A stretch of 64,000 bases of DNA from Streptomyces sp. MUM 2J (GCF_022414535.1 NZ_JADWYM010000003.1:248001-312000), one strand, 5' to 3'; positions 17,639-26,795 are shown, counted from the first letter of the stretch. Notes: a model not told the origin generated them from the sequence alone. Numbers and translations are program-made.

Positions 17639-17740
17639 CGGGGCGGTGACGGGGGACAATCGCGGTAGGGCCCGCGCGGCTGCGGAGGTCCTCGCGCCTC
17701 CACCGCGCTCCCGCCCCGTCCGAGCAGGGAGGTACCGCCC

Positions 17741-18427
17741 ATGTCCACCGGCTCCGCGAAGGCGGCCCGGGGCACCGTCCACCATCCGCTGTTCGCCCGC
17801 TGCTACGCGCGGCTCAGCGTGACGGCCGAGACCCGCATGGGCATGGCCGGCATGCGCGAGCGGCTGCTCGCCGGGCTGTCCGGACGCGTGATCGAGATCG
17901 GCGCGGGCAACGGACTGAACTTCGCGCACTATCCGGAGACGGTCTCCGGGGTCGTCGCGATCGAACCGGAGCCCCTGCTGCGGAACCTGGCCGTGGCGGC
18001 CGCGCCGCGGGCCGGCGTGCCCGTCGATGTCGCACCGGGCGTCGCGGAAGCCCTGCCGGTCGAGAGCGAGGCCTTCGACGCAGCGGTGGTCTCCCTGGTG
18101 CTGTGCAGCGTGCGGGACGTGCCACGGGCCCTGGCCGAGGTGCGCCGGGTGCTGCGGCCGGGCGGCGTCGTACGGTTCTTCGAGCACGGCCGCGGCGGGG
18201 GCCGTGCGATGCGCGTCACGCAGCGTGCGCTGGACCACACGGTGTGGCCGTGGCTGAACGGCGGCTGCCATGTGTCCCGGAACCCCGTCGCCTCGCTGCG
18301 CGGGGCCGGCTTCGCCCTGGGACCGTACCGGCAGGTGATGATGCCGCAGGAGGGACCGCGGCTGCCGACCTCCCACTGCGTGCTGGGCACGGCGTGGGCA
18401 CCGCCGGAAGGGCCGCACCGGGACTGA
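17741..18427 (+). CDS. Class I SAM-dependent methyltransferase
   Basis: The 228-residue protein carries the SAM-binding motif VIEIGAGNGLNFAHYP (near residue 50), an acidic motif II (GVVAIEPEP) and the post-I region FDAAVVSLVLCSV, as in type-11 methyltransferases related to UbiE and METTL7. The C-terminal part (WPWLNGGCHVSRNPVASL) is conserved in this subfamily. The substrate is unknown. A GGGAGG ribosome site precedes the ATG. It is convergent with the toxin gene at 18446. Confidence 0.85.
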   Translation: MSTGSAKAARGTVHHPLFARCYARLSVTAETRMGMAGMRERLLAGLSGRVIEIGAGNGLNFAHYPETVSGVVAIEPEPLLRNLAVAAAPRAGVPVDVAPGVAEALPVESEAFDAAVVSLVLCSVRDVPRALAEVRRVLRPGGVVRFFEHGRGGGRAMRVTQRALDHTVWPWLNGGCHVSRNPVASLRGAGFALGPYRQVMMPQEGPRLPTSHCVLGTAWAPPEGPHRD

Positions 18428-18445
18428 TCGGCGCTCACGGGCCGG

Positions 18446-18820
18446 TCAGACGGTCCAGCGGCGCAGTTCCTCGGCGATGACGTGCACCGACGCCTCGCCG
18501 CTCTTGACCAGCCGGGCCAGTTCGCGGACCCGCTCGGGCGTGGTGGCGACCTTCAGTCCGCTGGCCACGAGGTAGGCGTAGGCGACGGCCGAGGCGAACA
18601 GGGCGTTGGAACGCTCCAGCGCGGGCACGTGGATCAGCAACTGGAGCAGCGCGGCGGCGCGCGCGTGCGGGGTGTCGTAGACGGGCACGTCGAAGATGTC
18701 GGCACGGTGCCGGGCGACGGCTGCGACGAGGGCTCCCCAGTCCGTGACCTGGGGGTCGCCGGGGGTCTTCTGCTCGGCGAGCATGAGCAGCCAGGAGAGG
18801 TCGATCCTGAGGTCGTTCAA
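18446..18820 (-). CDS. Fic/Doc-like toxin component
   Basis: This 124-residue protein resembles the Doc/Fic toxins of actinobacterial toxin-antitoxin pairs. The Fic helix region is LLIHVPALERSNALFASAVA (about residues 69-88). The key His and a trailing RSN are kept, but the canonical HPFx[D/E]GN[G/K]R is degenerate. In active Doc enzymes this motif drives AMP transfer or kinase-type modification of EF-Tu, so activity here is uncertain. It starts 4 bp after the antitoxin stop, the usual antitoxin-first order. I rate the toxin call as likely and the enzymatic mechanism as open. Confidence 0.72.
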   Translation of the reverse strand: MNDLRIDLSWLLMLAEQKTPGDPQVTDWGALVAAVARHRADIFDVPVYDTPHARAAALLQLLIHVPALERSNALFASAVAYAYLVASGLKVATTPERVRELARLVKSGEASVHVIAEELRRWTV

Positions 18821-18824
18821 CGGA

Positions 18825-19070
18825 TCAGCGCTTCCGGCCCTCGCCGTGCCGGGCCTGGCCGCCCGTCCCGAACTCCTCGGCGAAGACGGATTCGTAGCCC
18901 TTCATGAAGTCGGCGGCGGCCTCCACGAAAGTGCGCCCCGCCTCCCCCGCGTCCTGTCTGACCAGTTCCTCGATGTAGCGGTTGACGCTCATGCCGCGGG
19001 CCAGCGCGCGCTCCCGGGCGGCGCGGGCGGTGTCCTCGTCCACGCGTACGTTCAGCTGGGTCTTCGCCAT
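18825..19070 (-). CDS. Ribbon-helix-helix antitoxin
   Basis: The 81-residue protein opens with MAKTQLNVRVDEDTARAARE, the strand and first helix of an RHH (CopG/ParD-like) DNA-binding domain, followed by a second helix (GMSVNRYIEELVRQD) and a charged C-terminus that would bind the toxin. It precedes the Fic-like gene by 4 bp. A palindromic operator with three CTAG half-sites overlaps its promoter, fitting autoregulation. The ATG at 19070 lies 7 nt after a -10 box with no Shine-Dalgarno, so the mRNA may be leaderless. Confidence 0.82.
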   Translation of the reverse strand: MAKTQLNVRVDEDTARAARERALARGMSVNRYIEELVRQDAGEAGRTFVEAAADFMKGYESVFAEEFGTGGQARHGEGRKR

Positions 19071-19107
19071 ACCCTAGACGCTAGCGCCGGACCGCTAGCA
19101 GCGGCAA
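19071..19107 (-). promoter_or_regulatory. Promoter-operator of the toxin-antitoxin pair
   Basis: On the minus strand, TTGCCG (19107-19102), an 18-bp spacer and TAGCGT (19083-19078) make a good promoter, placing the transcription start at or next to the antitoxin ATG. The perfect repeat GCTAGCG-N6-CGCTAGC (19080-19099) overlaps the spacer and -10, and a further CTAG lies at 19074-19077. Confidence 0.6.
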
Positions 19108-19211
19108 GGGCGGACTCCGGCCTCGGGGGCGGATATCGGATGTGGGCGTGGTCACACTAGGCTCGGGCGGGACACGGCAGTCGTACCGTCCACCCGAGCG
19201 AGGAGGCAGCC

Positions 19212-20048
19212 TTGCCCTCACCTGCTGCGGAGCACGCCCCGGAGAAGACCCCGACGGACGGGGTCGCCGCCCGAGCCCGGGGGCTGACGAAGGCCTACGG
19301 ACAGGGCGAGACGACGGTACTGGCGCTGGACGCCGTGGACGTCGACATCGCGCGTGGCCGGTTCACGGCGGTCATGGGCCCGTCGGGCTCGGGCAAGTCC
19401 ACGCTGATGCACTGCCTGGCGGGTCTGGACACCGTATCCGCCGGCCGGGTGTGGCTCGGCGACACGGAGATCACCGGGCTGCGGGACCGCGAGCTGACCC
19501 GGCTGCGGCGGGACCGGATCGGGTTCATGTTCCAGTCCTTCAACCTGATCCCGACCCTGACCGCGCTGGAGAACATCACCCTGCCCATGGACATCGCGGG
19601 CCGGAAGCCGGACCCGGCTTGGCTGGACCAGGTCGTCGACACCCTCGGCCTGCGCGACCGGCTGGGTCACCGGCCGGCGCAGCTGTCCGGCGGACAGCAG
19701 CAGCGCGTGGCGTGCGCCCGGGCTCTGCTGTCCCGCCCCGAACTCGTCTTCGCGGACGAACCCACCGGGAACCTCGACTCCCGGGCCGGCCTGGAGGTGC
19801 TCGACTTCCTGCGGGAGGCGGTCGACGAACTGGGCCAGACCGTCGTGATGGTCACCCACGACCCGGGCGCCGCCGCCCACTCCGATCTGGTGCTCTTCCT
19901 CGCCGACGGGCGGATCGTCGACGAGATGCCACGGCCCACCGCGGCAGCCGTGCTGGAACGGATGCGGCTGTTCACCGGGCGCTCCCCCCGGACGGCGGAG
20001 GCCGGCGCGGACGTCCGACGCGTCCCCGAGACGGCCGGAGAGGACTGA
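19212..20048 (+). CDS. ABC transporter ATP-binding protein (MacB/LolD type)
   Basis: The 278-residue ATPase has Walker A (GPSGSGKST, near residue 58), the Q-loop in FMFQSFNLIPTLTALEN, the signature LSGGQQQR, Walker B VFADEPTGNLDS and the H-loop VTHD. The FNLIP segment and the DEPTGNLD box are typical of the MacB/LolD/FtsE group that drives non-classical export or mechanotransmission. The TTG start at 19212 follows GAGGAGG. The permease follows 4 bp downstream, so the two form one transporter. Confidence 0.94.
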   Translation: MPSPAAEHAPEKTPTDGVAARARGLTKAYGQGETTVLALDAVDVDIARGRFTAVMGPSGSGKSTLMHCLAGLDTVSAGRVWLGDTEITGLRDRELTRLRRDRIGFMFQSFNLIPTLTALENITLPMDIAGRKPDPAWLDQVVDTLGLRDRLGHRPAQLSGGQQQRVACARALLSRPELVFADEPTGNLDSRAGLEVLDFLREAVDELGQTVVMVTHDPGAAAHSDLVLFLADGRIVDEMPRPTAAAVLERMRLFTGRSPRTAEAGADVRRVPETAGED

Positions 20049-20052
20049 GCCC

Positions 20053-22620
20053 GTGCTCAAGGCCACGCTCCGGAGCTTCCTGGCCCACAAGGGCCGGCTG
20101 GCGCTGTCCGCGCTGGCCGTCGTCCTGTCCGTCGCCTTCGTCGCGGGCAGTCTGATCTTCTCCGACACGGTCTCCCACACGTTCGACCGCCTCTTCGCCT
20201 CCACCGCCGCCGACGTGACCGTGGCCCCCGAGGACGACCTGCGGTCGCAGCTGCCCTCCGGCGCGGTCGCGACGGTGCCGGCCTCCCTCGCCGCGCAGGT
20301 GGCACGGGTCGACGGGGTCGCCGCGGCACACGCGGACGTGAGCGTGGAGAACGTCACGGTCGTCGACAGCCGGCGCCGCTCCATCGGGCCGACCACGGGC
20401 CCGCCCACCATCGCCCGCGACTGGCAGGTCACCGGCCGCAGCCCCGTCGAGCTGACGTCCGGCCACGCCCCGCACGGCCCGGCCCAGGCCCTGGTGGACG
20501 CGGACACCGCCGACCGCAAGCACGTGCGGATCGGCGACACCCTCACCGTACTGGCCCAGCCCGGCTCCTTCCGGGTGCACGTCGTCGGTATCGCCACCTT
20601 CACCACCACCAACCCCGGTGCGGCCCTCGTCTATCTCGACTCCGCGGTGGCCGGGGAGAAGCTGCTGGGCTCCGCCGACCGCGCCACGAGCATCTCGGCG
20701 GACGCGGCGCCCGGCGTGTCCGACACCGAACTGAAGCGCCGCATCGGCGCGGCGATCGGCACCGGCGACTACGCCCTGAAAACCGCCGGCGAGCGGGCCG
20801 CGTCGGCCACCGAGCAGCTCGGCACGTTCCTCGACGTGATCAAGTACGTGATGTTGGGATTCGCCGGGATCGCCGTCCTGGTGGGCGTCTTCCTGATCGT
20901 CAACACCTTCTCGATGCTCATCGCGCAGCGCACCCGCGAACTCGGTCTGCTGCGCGCCCTCGGCGCCGACCGGCGGCAGGTACGGCGGTCGGTGCTGACG
21001 GAGGCGACGCTGCTGGGGGTGACCGGCTCCACGCTGGGACTGGCGGTCGGGATCGCACTCGCGGTGGGACTGATCCGCCTCATGGGCGTCTTCGGCATGA
21101 ACCTCAGGGCCACGGAACTGGTCGTGCGCTGGCCCACGCCCGTGACGGCCTACGTGGTCGGGGTCGGCGTCACCTTCGTCGCGGCCTATCTGCCGGCCCG
21201 GCGCGCGGCGGCCGTCTCGCCGATGGCGGCGCTCCAGGACGCCGAGACCGCCGGCGCGGGACGGCCGCTGCGGACGCGCGCGGTGGCGGGCGGAGTCGTC
21301 GGCGCGGCCGGTGCGGCCGCACTGGCGGGCTGCGTCGCGTCGACGAGGACGGCGTCCGCGGCCTCGCTGCTCGGGCTGGGCGTCGTGCTCACGCTGATCG
21401 CCACGGTGATCGCGGGCCCGCTGCTGGTGCGCCCGGTGATCCGGGTGCTGGGCGCGGCGTTCCCCGCCCTGTTCGGGTCGGTCGGGCGCATGAGCCAGCG
21501 CAACGCCCTGCGCAACCCGCGCCGCACCGGGGCGACCGCCGCCGCACTCATGGTGGGGCTCGCCCTCGTCGGCGGCATGTCGGTGGCCAGCGCCTCCATG
21601 TCGAAGTCGTTCGACCGGCAGATCGACCGGACCCTGGGCGCCGACTTCGTCGTCCAGAACGCCAACTTCATGCCGTTCCCACAGGAGATCACCGACAAGG
21701 TCCGCGCCACGGACGGCGTGGGCCTGGTCGTACGGCAGCGCTTCGCGCCCGTCGCGGTACGGCTGCCCGACGGCACACGCGTGGAGACGTCCGCGGCGGG
21801 CTACGACCCGCAGGTCGACGAGGTCGCCCACGTCACGTACACCGCGGGCGACTCGGCCGCGGCGCTCGCCGACGGAGGCATGGGAATGGACGCCGGTTTC
21901 GCCCGCGACCACGGCGTCCGGGCGGGCAGCGTCGTCCCGGTGGAGTTCCCGGGCGGCCGGACGGCCCGGCTGAAGGTCGGAGCGCTCACCGACCAGGAGC
22001 AGGCCGAGGGGTTCGGCCCGCAGGGCGGGTTGTTCCTCGGCATCGCCACGGTCGAGAAGTACATTCCCGGCGGCCAGGACTCCGTGCTGTACGTCAACGC
22101 CGCCGCGGGCACCGGCGCCGACGCGCTGCGCGCCGCTCTGGAGCGCACGCTGGCCCCCTACCCGCAGGTACAGGCGCGCGACCAGGCCGACTACAAGAAG
22201 CTCGTGCACGACCAGATCGCGGTCCTGCTCTACCTCGTCTACGCCCTGCTGGGACTGGCGATCGTGATCGCGGTGCTGGGGGTCGTGAACACGCTCGCCC
22301 TGTCGGTCGTCGAGCGCACCCGGGAGATCGGACTGCTGCGGGCGATCGGGCTGGCCCGGCGGCAGCTGCGCCGGATGATCCGGCTGGAGTCGGTGGTGAT
22401 CGCGGTGTTCGGGGCGGTGCTGGGCCTCACGCTGGGACTGGTCTGGGGCGTGTGCACCCAGCAGGTGCTGGCCCTGCAGGGGATGACGGCACTGGCGATC
22501 CCGTGGGGCACGGTCGTGGCGGTGGTGGTCGGCTCGGCGGTGGTCGGTGTGGCGGCGGCGCTGCTCCCGGCGCTGCGGGCCTCGCGCATGAACGTGCTGG
22601 CGGCCATCGCGCACGAGTGA
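20053..22620 (+). CDS. FtsX-like ABC transporter permease
   Basis: The 855-residue membrane protein contains two FtsX repeats. An N-terminal helix and an extracytoplasmic domain (about residues 35-250) precede a first FtsX core (about 265-390, with LIVNTFSMLIAQRTRELGLLRALGA), and a second extracytoplasmic domain precedes a C-terminal core (VVNTLALSVVERTREIGLLRAIGL). This layout is MacB-like and common in actinobacteria. It starts with GTG at 20053, coupled to the ATPase gene. The cargo is unknown; lipoproteins, peptides or antibiotics are options. A long open frame on the opposite strand is a GC-skew shadow. Confidence 0.93.
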   Translation: MLKATLRSFLAHKGRLALSALAVVLSVAFVAGSLIFSDTVSHTFDRLFASTAADVTVAPEDDLRSQLPSGAVATVPASLAAQVARVDGVAAAHADVSVENVTVVDSRRRSIGPTTGPPTIARDWQVTGRSPVELTSGHAPHGPAQALVDADTADRKHVRIGDTLTVLAQPGSFRVHVVGIATFTTTNPGAALVYLDSAVAGEKLLGSADRATSISADAAPGVSDTELKRRIGAAIGTGDYALKTAGERAASATEQLGTFLDVIKYVMLGFAGIAVLVGVFLIVNTFSMLIAQRTRELGLLRALGADRRQVRRSVLTEATLLGVTGSTLGLAVGIALAVGLIRLMGVFGMNLRATELVVRWPTPVTAYVVGVGVTFVAAYLPARRAAAVSPMAALQDAETAGAGRPLRTRAVAGGVVGAAGAAALAGCVASTRTASAASLLGLGVVLTLIATVIAGPLLVRPVIRVLGAAFPALFGSVGRMSQRNALRNPRRTGATAAALMVGLALVGGMSVASASMSKSFDRQIDRTLGADFVVQNANFMPFPQEITDKVRATDGVGLVVRQRFAPVAVRLPDGTRVETSAAGYDPQVDEVAHVTYTAGDSAAALADGGMGMDAGFARDHGVRAGSVVPVEFPGGRTARLKVGALTDQEQAEGFGPQGGLFLGIATVEKYIPGGQDSVLYVNAAAGTGADALRAALERTLAPYPQVQARDQADYKKLVHDQIAVLLYLVYALLGLAIVIAVLGVVNTLALSVVERTREIGLLRAIGLARRQLRRMIRLESVVIAVFGAVLGLTLGLVWGVCTQQVLALQGMTALAIPWGTVVAVVVGSAVVGVAAALLPALRASRMNVLAAIAHE

Positions 22621-22730
22621 GACAACCGGTCGCCCCGGCTCGCGGGCCGGGACCCGGCGCCCTGCGCCCGGCCCCGGTCCGCATCGTGGAATCCCCGGCC
22701 CAGGTCCGCCCCGCGTGGTGGGATCGCGGC

Positions 22731-23246
22731 ATGTCCGATCTGCGCATACGGGCCGCGGCGCCCGCCGACCTCGACACCGTGCTCGCCTTCTGGAAGTCGG
22801 CCGCCGAGGGCACGAGCATCAGCGACGACCGCGCGGGAGTGGAGCGGCTGGTGGACCGCGACCCCGAGGCGCTCCTGCTCGCCGAGCGGGGCGGGGAGGT
22901 CGTGGGCACGGTCGTCGCCGGATTCGACGGCTGGCGCTGCCACCTCTGCCGTCTCGCGGTGCACCCCGCGCAACGCCGCCGGGGCATCGCGACGGCCCTG
23001 CTCGCCGCCGCCGAGGAACGCTTCGTACGGCTCGGCGGGCGGCGCGGGGACGCGATGGTGCTCACGGGCAACGCGCGCGCACCACGCCTGGCGCGCGGCC
23101 GGGTACGCGCCCGAGGAGCACTGGCGCCGCTGGGTCAAACCCCTCGTCGGCTAAGGACTTTTGCCGACCCTTTACCATTGGGGTCGGATCCGGAGCCCGT
23201 TCCGGACCGCAGCCGACCGGTACCGGTCCCCAACGGAAAGGTGTGA
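22731..23246 (+). pseudogene. GNAT N-acetyltransferase with C-terminal frameshift
   Basis: The N-terminal 117 residues are a normal GNAT domain (MSDLRIRAAAPADLDTVLAF, then the acetyl-CoA motif RRRGIATALLAAAEERF). At about 23071-23085 (GCGCGCGCACCAC) the frame slips: the normal end, reading HHAWRAAGYAPEEHWRRWV, is found in another frame and stops at 23152-23154. Restoring one base in the GC run joins both parts. As given, translation runs on through Arg/Pro-rich residues to 23246. This is either a real mutation or a sequencing slip. The substrate is unknown. Confidence 0.75.
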
Positions 23247-23375
23247 GCGTCCGCCCATGGGCGAGCCTCCCAGTACCCGACGTCGCCAGACCCGACGTCG
23301 CCAGACCTGCCACCGCCGTGCGCGACGTCGCGCGATCCTCCCGGCCCTGTCCGATCATGGGACGGAGGTGACCCG

Positions 23376-24719
23376 ATGACCGAAGTGCTCCTGCTGCTGG
23401 TGGCGATCCTGCTGTCGCTCGCCTGCGGCGCCTTCGTCGCCGCGGAGTTCTCGCTGACCACGGTCGAGCGCGGTGAGCTGGAACGGGCCGTCGAACGCGG
23501 TGAGCGCGGCGCCTCCGGCGCGCTGAGGGCGGTCCGCAACCTGACCTTCCAGCTCTCCGGCGCACAACTCGGCATCACCGTCACCAACCTGGTGGTCGGC
23601 ATGCTCGCCGAGCCCTCGATCGCCAGGCTGATCGCCGGCCCCCTGGAGGGACTGGGCGTGTCCGCGTCCGCCGCGAGCTCGCTGGCACTGGTGCTGGGCA
23701 CCGGACTGTCGACCGTGTTCCTGATGGTCGTCGGCGAGCTGGTGCCGAAGAACTGGGCGATCTCCTCGCCGCTGGCGGTGGCCAAGCGGGTGGGCAGTGC
23801 GCAGCGCTGGTTCAGTGCCGCCTTCCGGCCCTTCATCGCCCACCTCAACAACACCGCCAACCGGGTGGTGCGCCGTTTCGGACTGGAGCCCGCCGAGGAG
23901 CTGGCCTCCGCACGCGGCCCCCAGGAGCTGGCGGCGCTGGCCCGGCACTCGGCGAAGCAGGGCGCACTGGAGGCCGACACCGCCGAGCTGTTCGTCCGCA
24001 CCCTGAACCTCGCCGACCTGACGGCGGAGAACGTGATGACACCGCGCGTGCAGGTCATCGCCCTGGACACGCGGGCGACCTGCGAGGACGTGGCGAACGC
24101 GACTCGCGCGACCGGCCTGTCCCGGTTCCCCGTCTACCGCGGCAGCCTCGACACCGTCGTCGGCACCGCGCACGTCAAGGACGTGCTGGCGGTGCCCGCC
24201 GAGCGGCGTCTGCACGTGCCGGTCTCCGAGCTGATGCGCGAGCCGCTGCTCGTCCCCGAGTCCCTCACCGTGGACCGGCTGCTGGACCGGCTCTCGGGCC
24301 GGCGCACCATGGCCGTGGTCATCGACGAGTACGGCGGCACCGCGGGCGTGGCCACCCTGGAGGACATCGTCGAGGAGGTCGTCGGCGAGGTCCGCGACGA
24401 GCACGACCCGCACGAGACGCCCGACCTCGCCGCGGCCGGCACCGACCAGGAAGGCCGCGCCGTGTACTCCGCGGACGGCGCCGCCCGCGTCGACCAGCTC
24501 GCGCGGGTCGGCCTGAAGCCGCCGGAGGGGCCGTACGAGACACTCGCCGGTCTCGTCGCCGCCGGACTCGGCCGCATCCCGGCCGTCGGTGACACCCTCC
24601 AGGTCGGCGGCTGGCGGCTGGACGTCGTGGACGCCTCCGGGCGCAGGGCCGCCCGGGTGCTGCTGCACGCGCCGCTCGACGACGAGACGGACGAGCGCGA
24701 GAAGGAGGCCGGCCGATGA
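23376..24719 (+). CDS. CNNM/CorC-type hemolysin family membrane protein (first of pair)
   Basis: The 447-residue protein has an N-terminal CNNM transmembrane domain (about residues 1-190, LAVCG-like helices, FSLTTVERGELE, LVPKNWAIS), two CBS domains (about 215-340, VMTPRVQVIALD, VVIDEYGGTAGVATLEDIVEE) and a C-terminal CorC_HlyC domain (about 355-435). Proteins of this build affect magnesium or other divalent cation transport; older names say hemolysin. Its ATG has GGAGGTGACC upstream. Its end overlaps the second paralogue by ATGA, so the two are co-translated and may form a heterodimer. Confidence 0.92.
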   Translation: MTEVLLLLVAILLSLACGAFVAAEFSLTTVERGELERAVERGERGASGALRAVRNLTFQLSGAQLGITVTNLVVGMLAEPSIARLIAGPLEGLGVSASAASSLALVLGTGLSTVFLMVVGELVPKNWAISSPLAVAKRVGSAQRWFSAAFRPFIAHLNNTANRVVRRFGLEPAEELASARGPQELAALARHSAKQGALEADTAELFVRTLNLADLTAENVMTPRVQVIALDTRATCEDVANATRATGLSRFPVYRGSLDTVVGTAHVKDVLAVPAERRLHVPVSELMREPLLVPESLTVDRLLDRLSGRRTMAVVIDEYGGTAGVATLEDIVEEVVGEVRDEHDPHETPDLAAAGTDQEGRAVYSADGAARVDQLARVGLKPPEGPYETLAGLVAAGLGRIPAVGDTLQVGGWRLDVVDASGRRAARVLLHAPLDDETDEREKEAGR

Positions 24720-25732
24720 CCGCCGTGCAGTTGCTGATCGGACTGGCCACCCTGGTCCTCAACGCCTTCTTCGTCGGCGCCGAGTTCGCGCTGATCTCCG
24801 TCCGCCGCTCCCAGATCGATCCGCACGCGGAGGCGGGCGACCGGCGGGCCAGGAGCGTGGTGTGGGGCCTGGAGCACGTCTCCGCCCTGATGGCTGCGGC
24901 CCAGCTCGGCATCACGCTGTGCACGCTGGTGCTCGGTGTGGTCGCCGAACCGGCGATCGCCCATCTGCTGGAACCGGTCTTCCACGCCATAGGCGTGCCG
25001 AAGGGCGCCGGCCACGCGGTGTCCTTCGTGATCGCGCTGTCCCTGGCCACCTATCTGCACATGCTGCTGGGCGAGATGGTGCCGAAGAACATCGCACTCG
25101 CCGAGCCGGTGCGCACCGCCCTGGTGCTCGGGCCGCCGCTGGTGACGCTCTCGCGGGCGCTGCGGCCGGTGATCTTCACGATCAACGCGTTCGCCAACGG
25201 GCTGCTGAAGCTGATGCGGATCGAGACCAAGGACGAGGTGGCGGCCACGTTCTCGGACGCCGAACTCGCGCAGATCGTCAAGGACGCGGGTGAGGCCGGC
25301 CTCATCGACGAGCGGGCCAGGGAGCGACTGCACGACGCCCTGGAGCTGGGCAGAAGACCGGTGCGGGACGTCGTGCTCCCGCTGGAGCGGGTGGTGTACG
25401 CGCGGGTGGGCGTCACACCGGAGGAGTTGGAGGGGCTGTCGGCCGAGTCCGGGTTCTCCCGCTTCCCCGTCGTGGACGAGGGGCGCCGCATCGTCGGCTA
25501 CCTGCATGTGAAGGACGCGCTGGACGCCTCACGGCGGGACGTGCCGTTCCGGCTGCGGGACATGCGCTCCATCGCCCGTGTCCGGGAGACCACGCCGCTG
25601 GACGACGTCCTCACCGCGATGCGCGGCAGCCGTACCCACGTGGCGGCCGTCCTGGGGGCCGACGGGCGGCTGGCGGGCCTGGTGACGATGGAGGACGTCC
25701 TGCGCGAGCTGTTCGGCCAGCCGGCGGCCTGA
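24716..25732 (+). CDS. CNNM/CBS domain membrane protein (second of pair)
   Basis: The 338-residue paralogue keeps the CNNM membrane domain (AFFVGAEFALISVRRSQID, MLLGEMVPKNIALAEP) and two CBS domains (RDVVLPLERVVYARV, FSRFPVVDEGRRIVGYLHVKDAL, GLVTMEDVLRELFG) but lacks the C-terminal CorC_HlyC domain of its partner. This long/short tandem is common in Streptomyces. It overlaps the preceding gene by 4 bp. A role in divalent cation efflux or uptake is inferred from the family. Confidence 0.92.
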   Translation: MTAVQLLIGLATLVLNAFFVGAEFALISVRRSQIDPHAEAGDRRARSVVWGLEHVSALMAAAQLGITLCTLVLGVVAEPAIAHLLEPVFHAIGVPKGAGHAVSFVIALSLATYLHMLLGEMVPKNIALAEPVRTALVLGPPLVTLSRALRPVIFTINAFANGLLKLMRIETKDEVAATFSDAELAQIVKDAGEAGLIDERARERLHDALELGRRPVRDVVLPLERVVYARVGVTPEELEGLSAESGFSRFPVVDEGRRIVGYLHVKDALDASRRDVPFRLRDMRSIARVRETTPLDDVLTAMRGSRTHVAAVLGADGRLAGLVTMEDVLRELFGQPAA

Positions 25733-25935
25733 GACGGCCGGGCCGCCCGGGACGGGGGTGCAGCGGGGCGCGCCCCGCCCGGGACCCGGCGGCGCGGTTC
25801 GGGACCGGAGGGGGCCCGGGACCGGGCACGGCGGTCCGGGCGGGCAGGACGACCCGGGCCGGACGGTGCGTGCAGCGGGCGGTATCAGGGGTGACCGACC
25901 GCTGGGTATGGAGCTCCGATACCATCGGTGGCGCC

Positions 25936-26721
25936 ATGCAGACGAACCCCGCCCACACCAGCCTCGTCGCCGTCGGCGACTCCTTCACCGAGGGCATGTC
26001 GGACCTGGGGCCCGACGGCTCCTACCGCGGCTGGGCCGACCTCCTGGCCGCCCGGATGTCCGCGCAGGCCCCCGGTTTCCGGTACGCCAACCTGGCCGTG
26101 CGCGGCAAGCTCATCGGGCAGATCGTGGAGGAGCAGGTCGGGCCGGCGGCGGCGATGGGCGCCGATGTGATCACGCTGGTCGGCGGCCTGAACGACGCGC
26201 TGCGGCCCAAGTGCGACATGGGGCGGGTCCGCGGGCTGCTGACCGAGGCCGTGGAACGGCTCGCTCCCTCCTGCAAGCAGCTGGTGCTGATGCGCAGCCC
26301 GGGCCGGCGGGGACCGGTCCTGGAACGGTTCCGGCCGCGCATGGAGGAGCTGTTCAGCTGCGTCGACGAGCTGGCGGAACGGCACGGCGCCGTCGTCGTC
26401 GACCTGTACGGCGCCGCCTCGCTCGGCGATCCGCGCCTGTGGGACGTCGACCGGCTGCACCTGACCGGAGAGGGCCACCGCCGCGTCGCGGAGGCGGTCT
26501 GGCAGACCCTCGGCTACCCGGCGGAGGACCCCGAGTGGCACCTGGCGCCGTCCCTGGCGCCGCCCCCGACCTGGCTCACCCGGCGCGCGGCCGACGTCCG
26601 CTTCACCCGGCAGCACCTGCTGCCGTGGATCGGCCGCCGCCTCACCGGCCGCTCCTCGGGCGACGGCCGCCCCGCGAAGCGCCCGGAGCTGCTGCCGTAC
26701 CCGGCGCCCGGCCCCGAGTGA
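25936..26721 (+). CDS. SGNH/GDSL-family hydrolase
   Basis: The 261-residue protein has the SGNH blocks: block I VAVGDSFTEGMSD (catalytic Ser near residue 17), block II with the Gly in LAVRGK, block III VGGLNDAL and block V DRLHLTGEGHRRVAE with the catalytic Asp/His. No signal peptide is seen, so it is probably a cytoplasmic esterase or lipase. The ATG at 25936 fits the family start; the frame extends upstream without similarity. It lies 73 bp before purB's start, in the same orientation. Confidence 0.92.
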   Translation: MQTNPAHTSLVAVGDSFTEGMSDLGPDGSYRGWADLLAARMSAQAPGFRYANLAVRGKLIGQIVEEQVGPAAAMGADVITLVGGLNDALRPKCDMGRVRGLLTEAVERLAPSCKQLVLMRSPGRRGPVLERFRPRMEELFSCVDELAERHGAVVVDLYGAASLGDPRLWDVDRLHLTGEGHRRVAEAVWQTLGYPAEDPEWHLAPSLAPPPTWLTRRAADVRFTRQHLLPWIGRRLTGRSSGDGRPAKRPELLPYPAPGPE

Positions 26722-26780
26722 CCACGCTCTCGTAGCTTCCGCCGAACCGGGGTGTGGCGCCTGCCTGCACGAACCGCCAG

Positions 26781-26795
26781 TAGAATCTGTGCACG
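26781..26795 (+). promoter_or_regulatory. -10 box for a leaderless purB transcript
   Basis: TAGAAT at 26781-26786 is a near-perfect -10 hexamer, and GTG codons follow at 26789 and 26795 with no Shine-Dalgarno. A start of transcription at or next to the GTG at 26795 would make a leaderless mRNA. No convincing -35 was found. Confidence 0.5.

Noticed and set aside
19972..22614. A continuous 880-codon open frame on the minus strand
   Set aside because: It lies exactly opposite the FtsX-like permease, has no ribosome site and reads as Arg/His/Gly-rich sequence, as expected from the third-position GC bias of the real gene.
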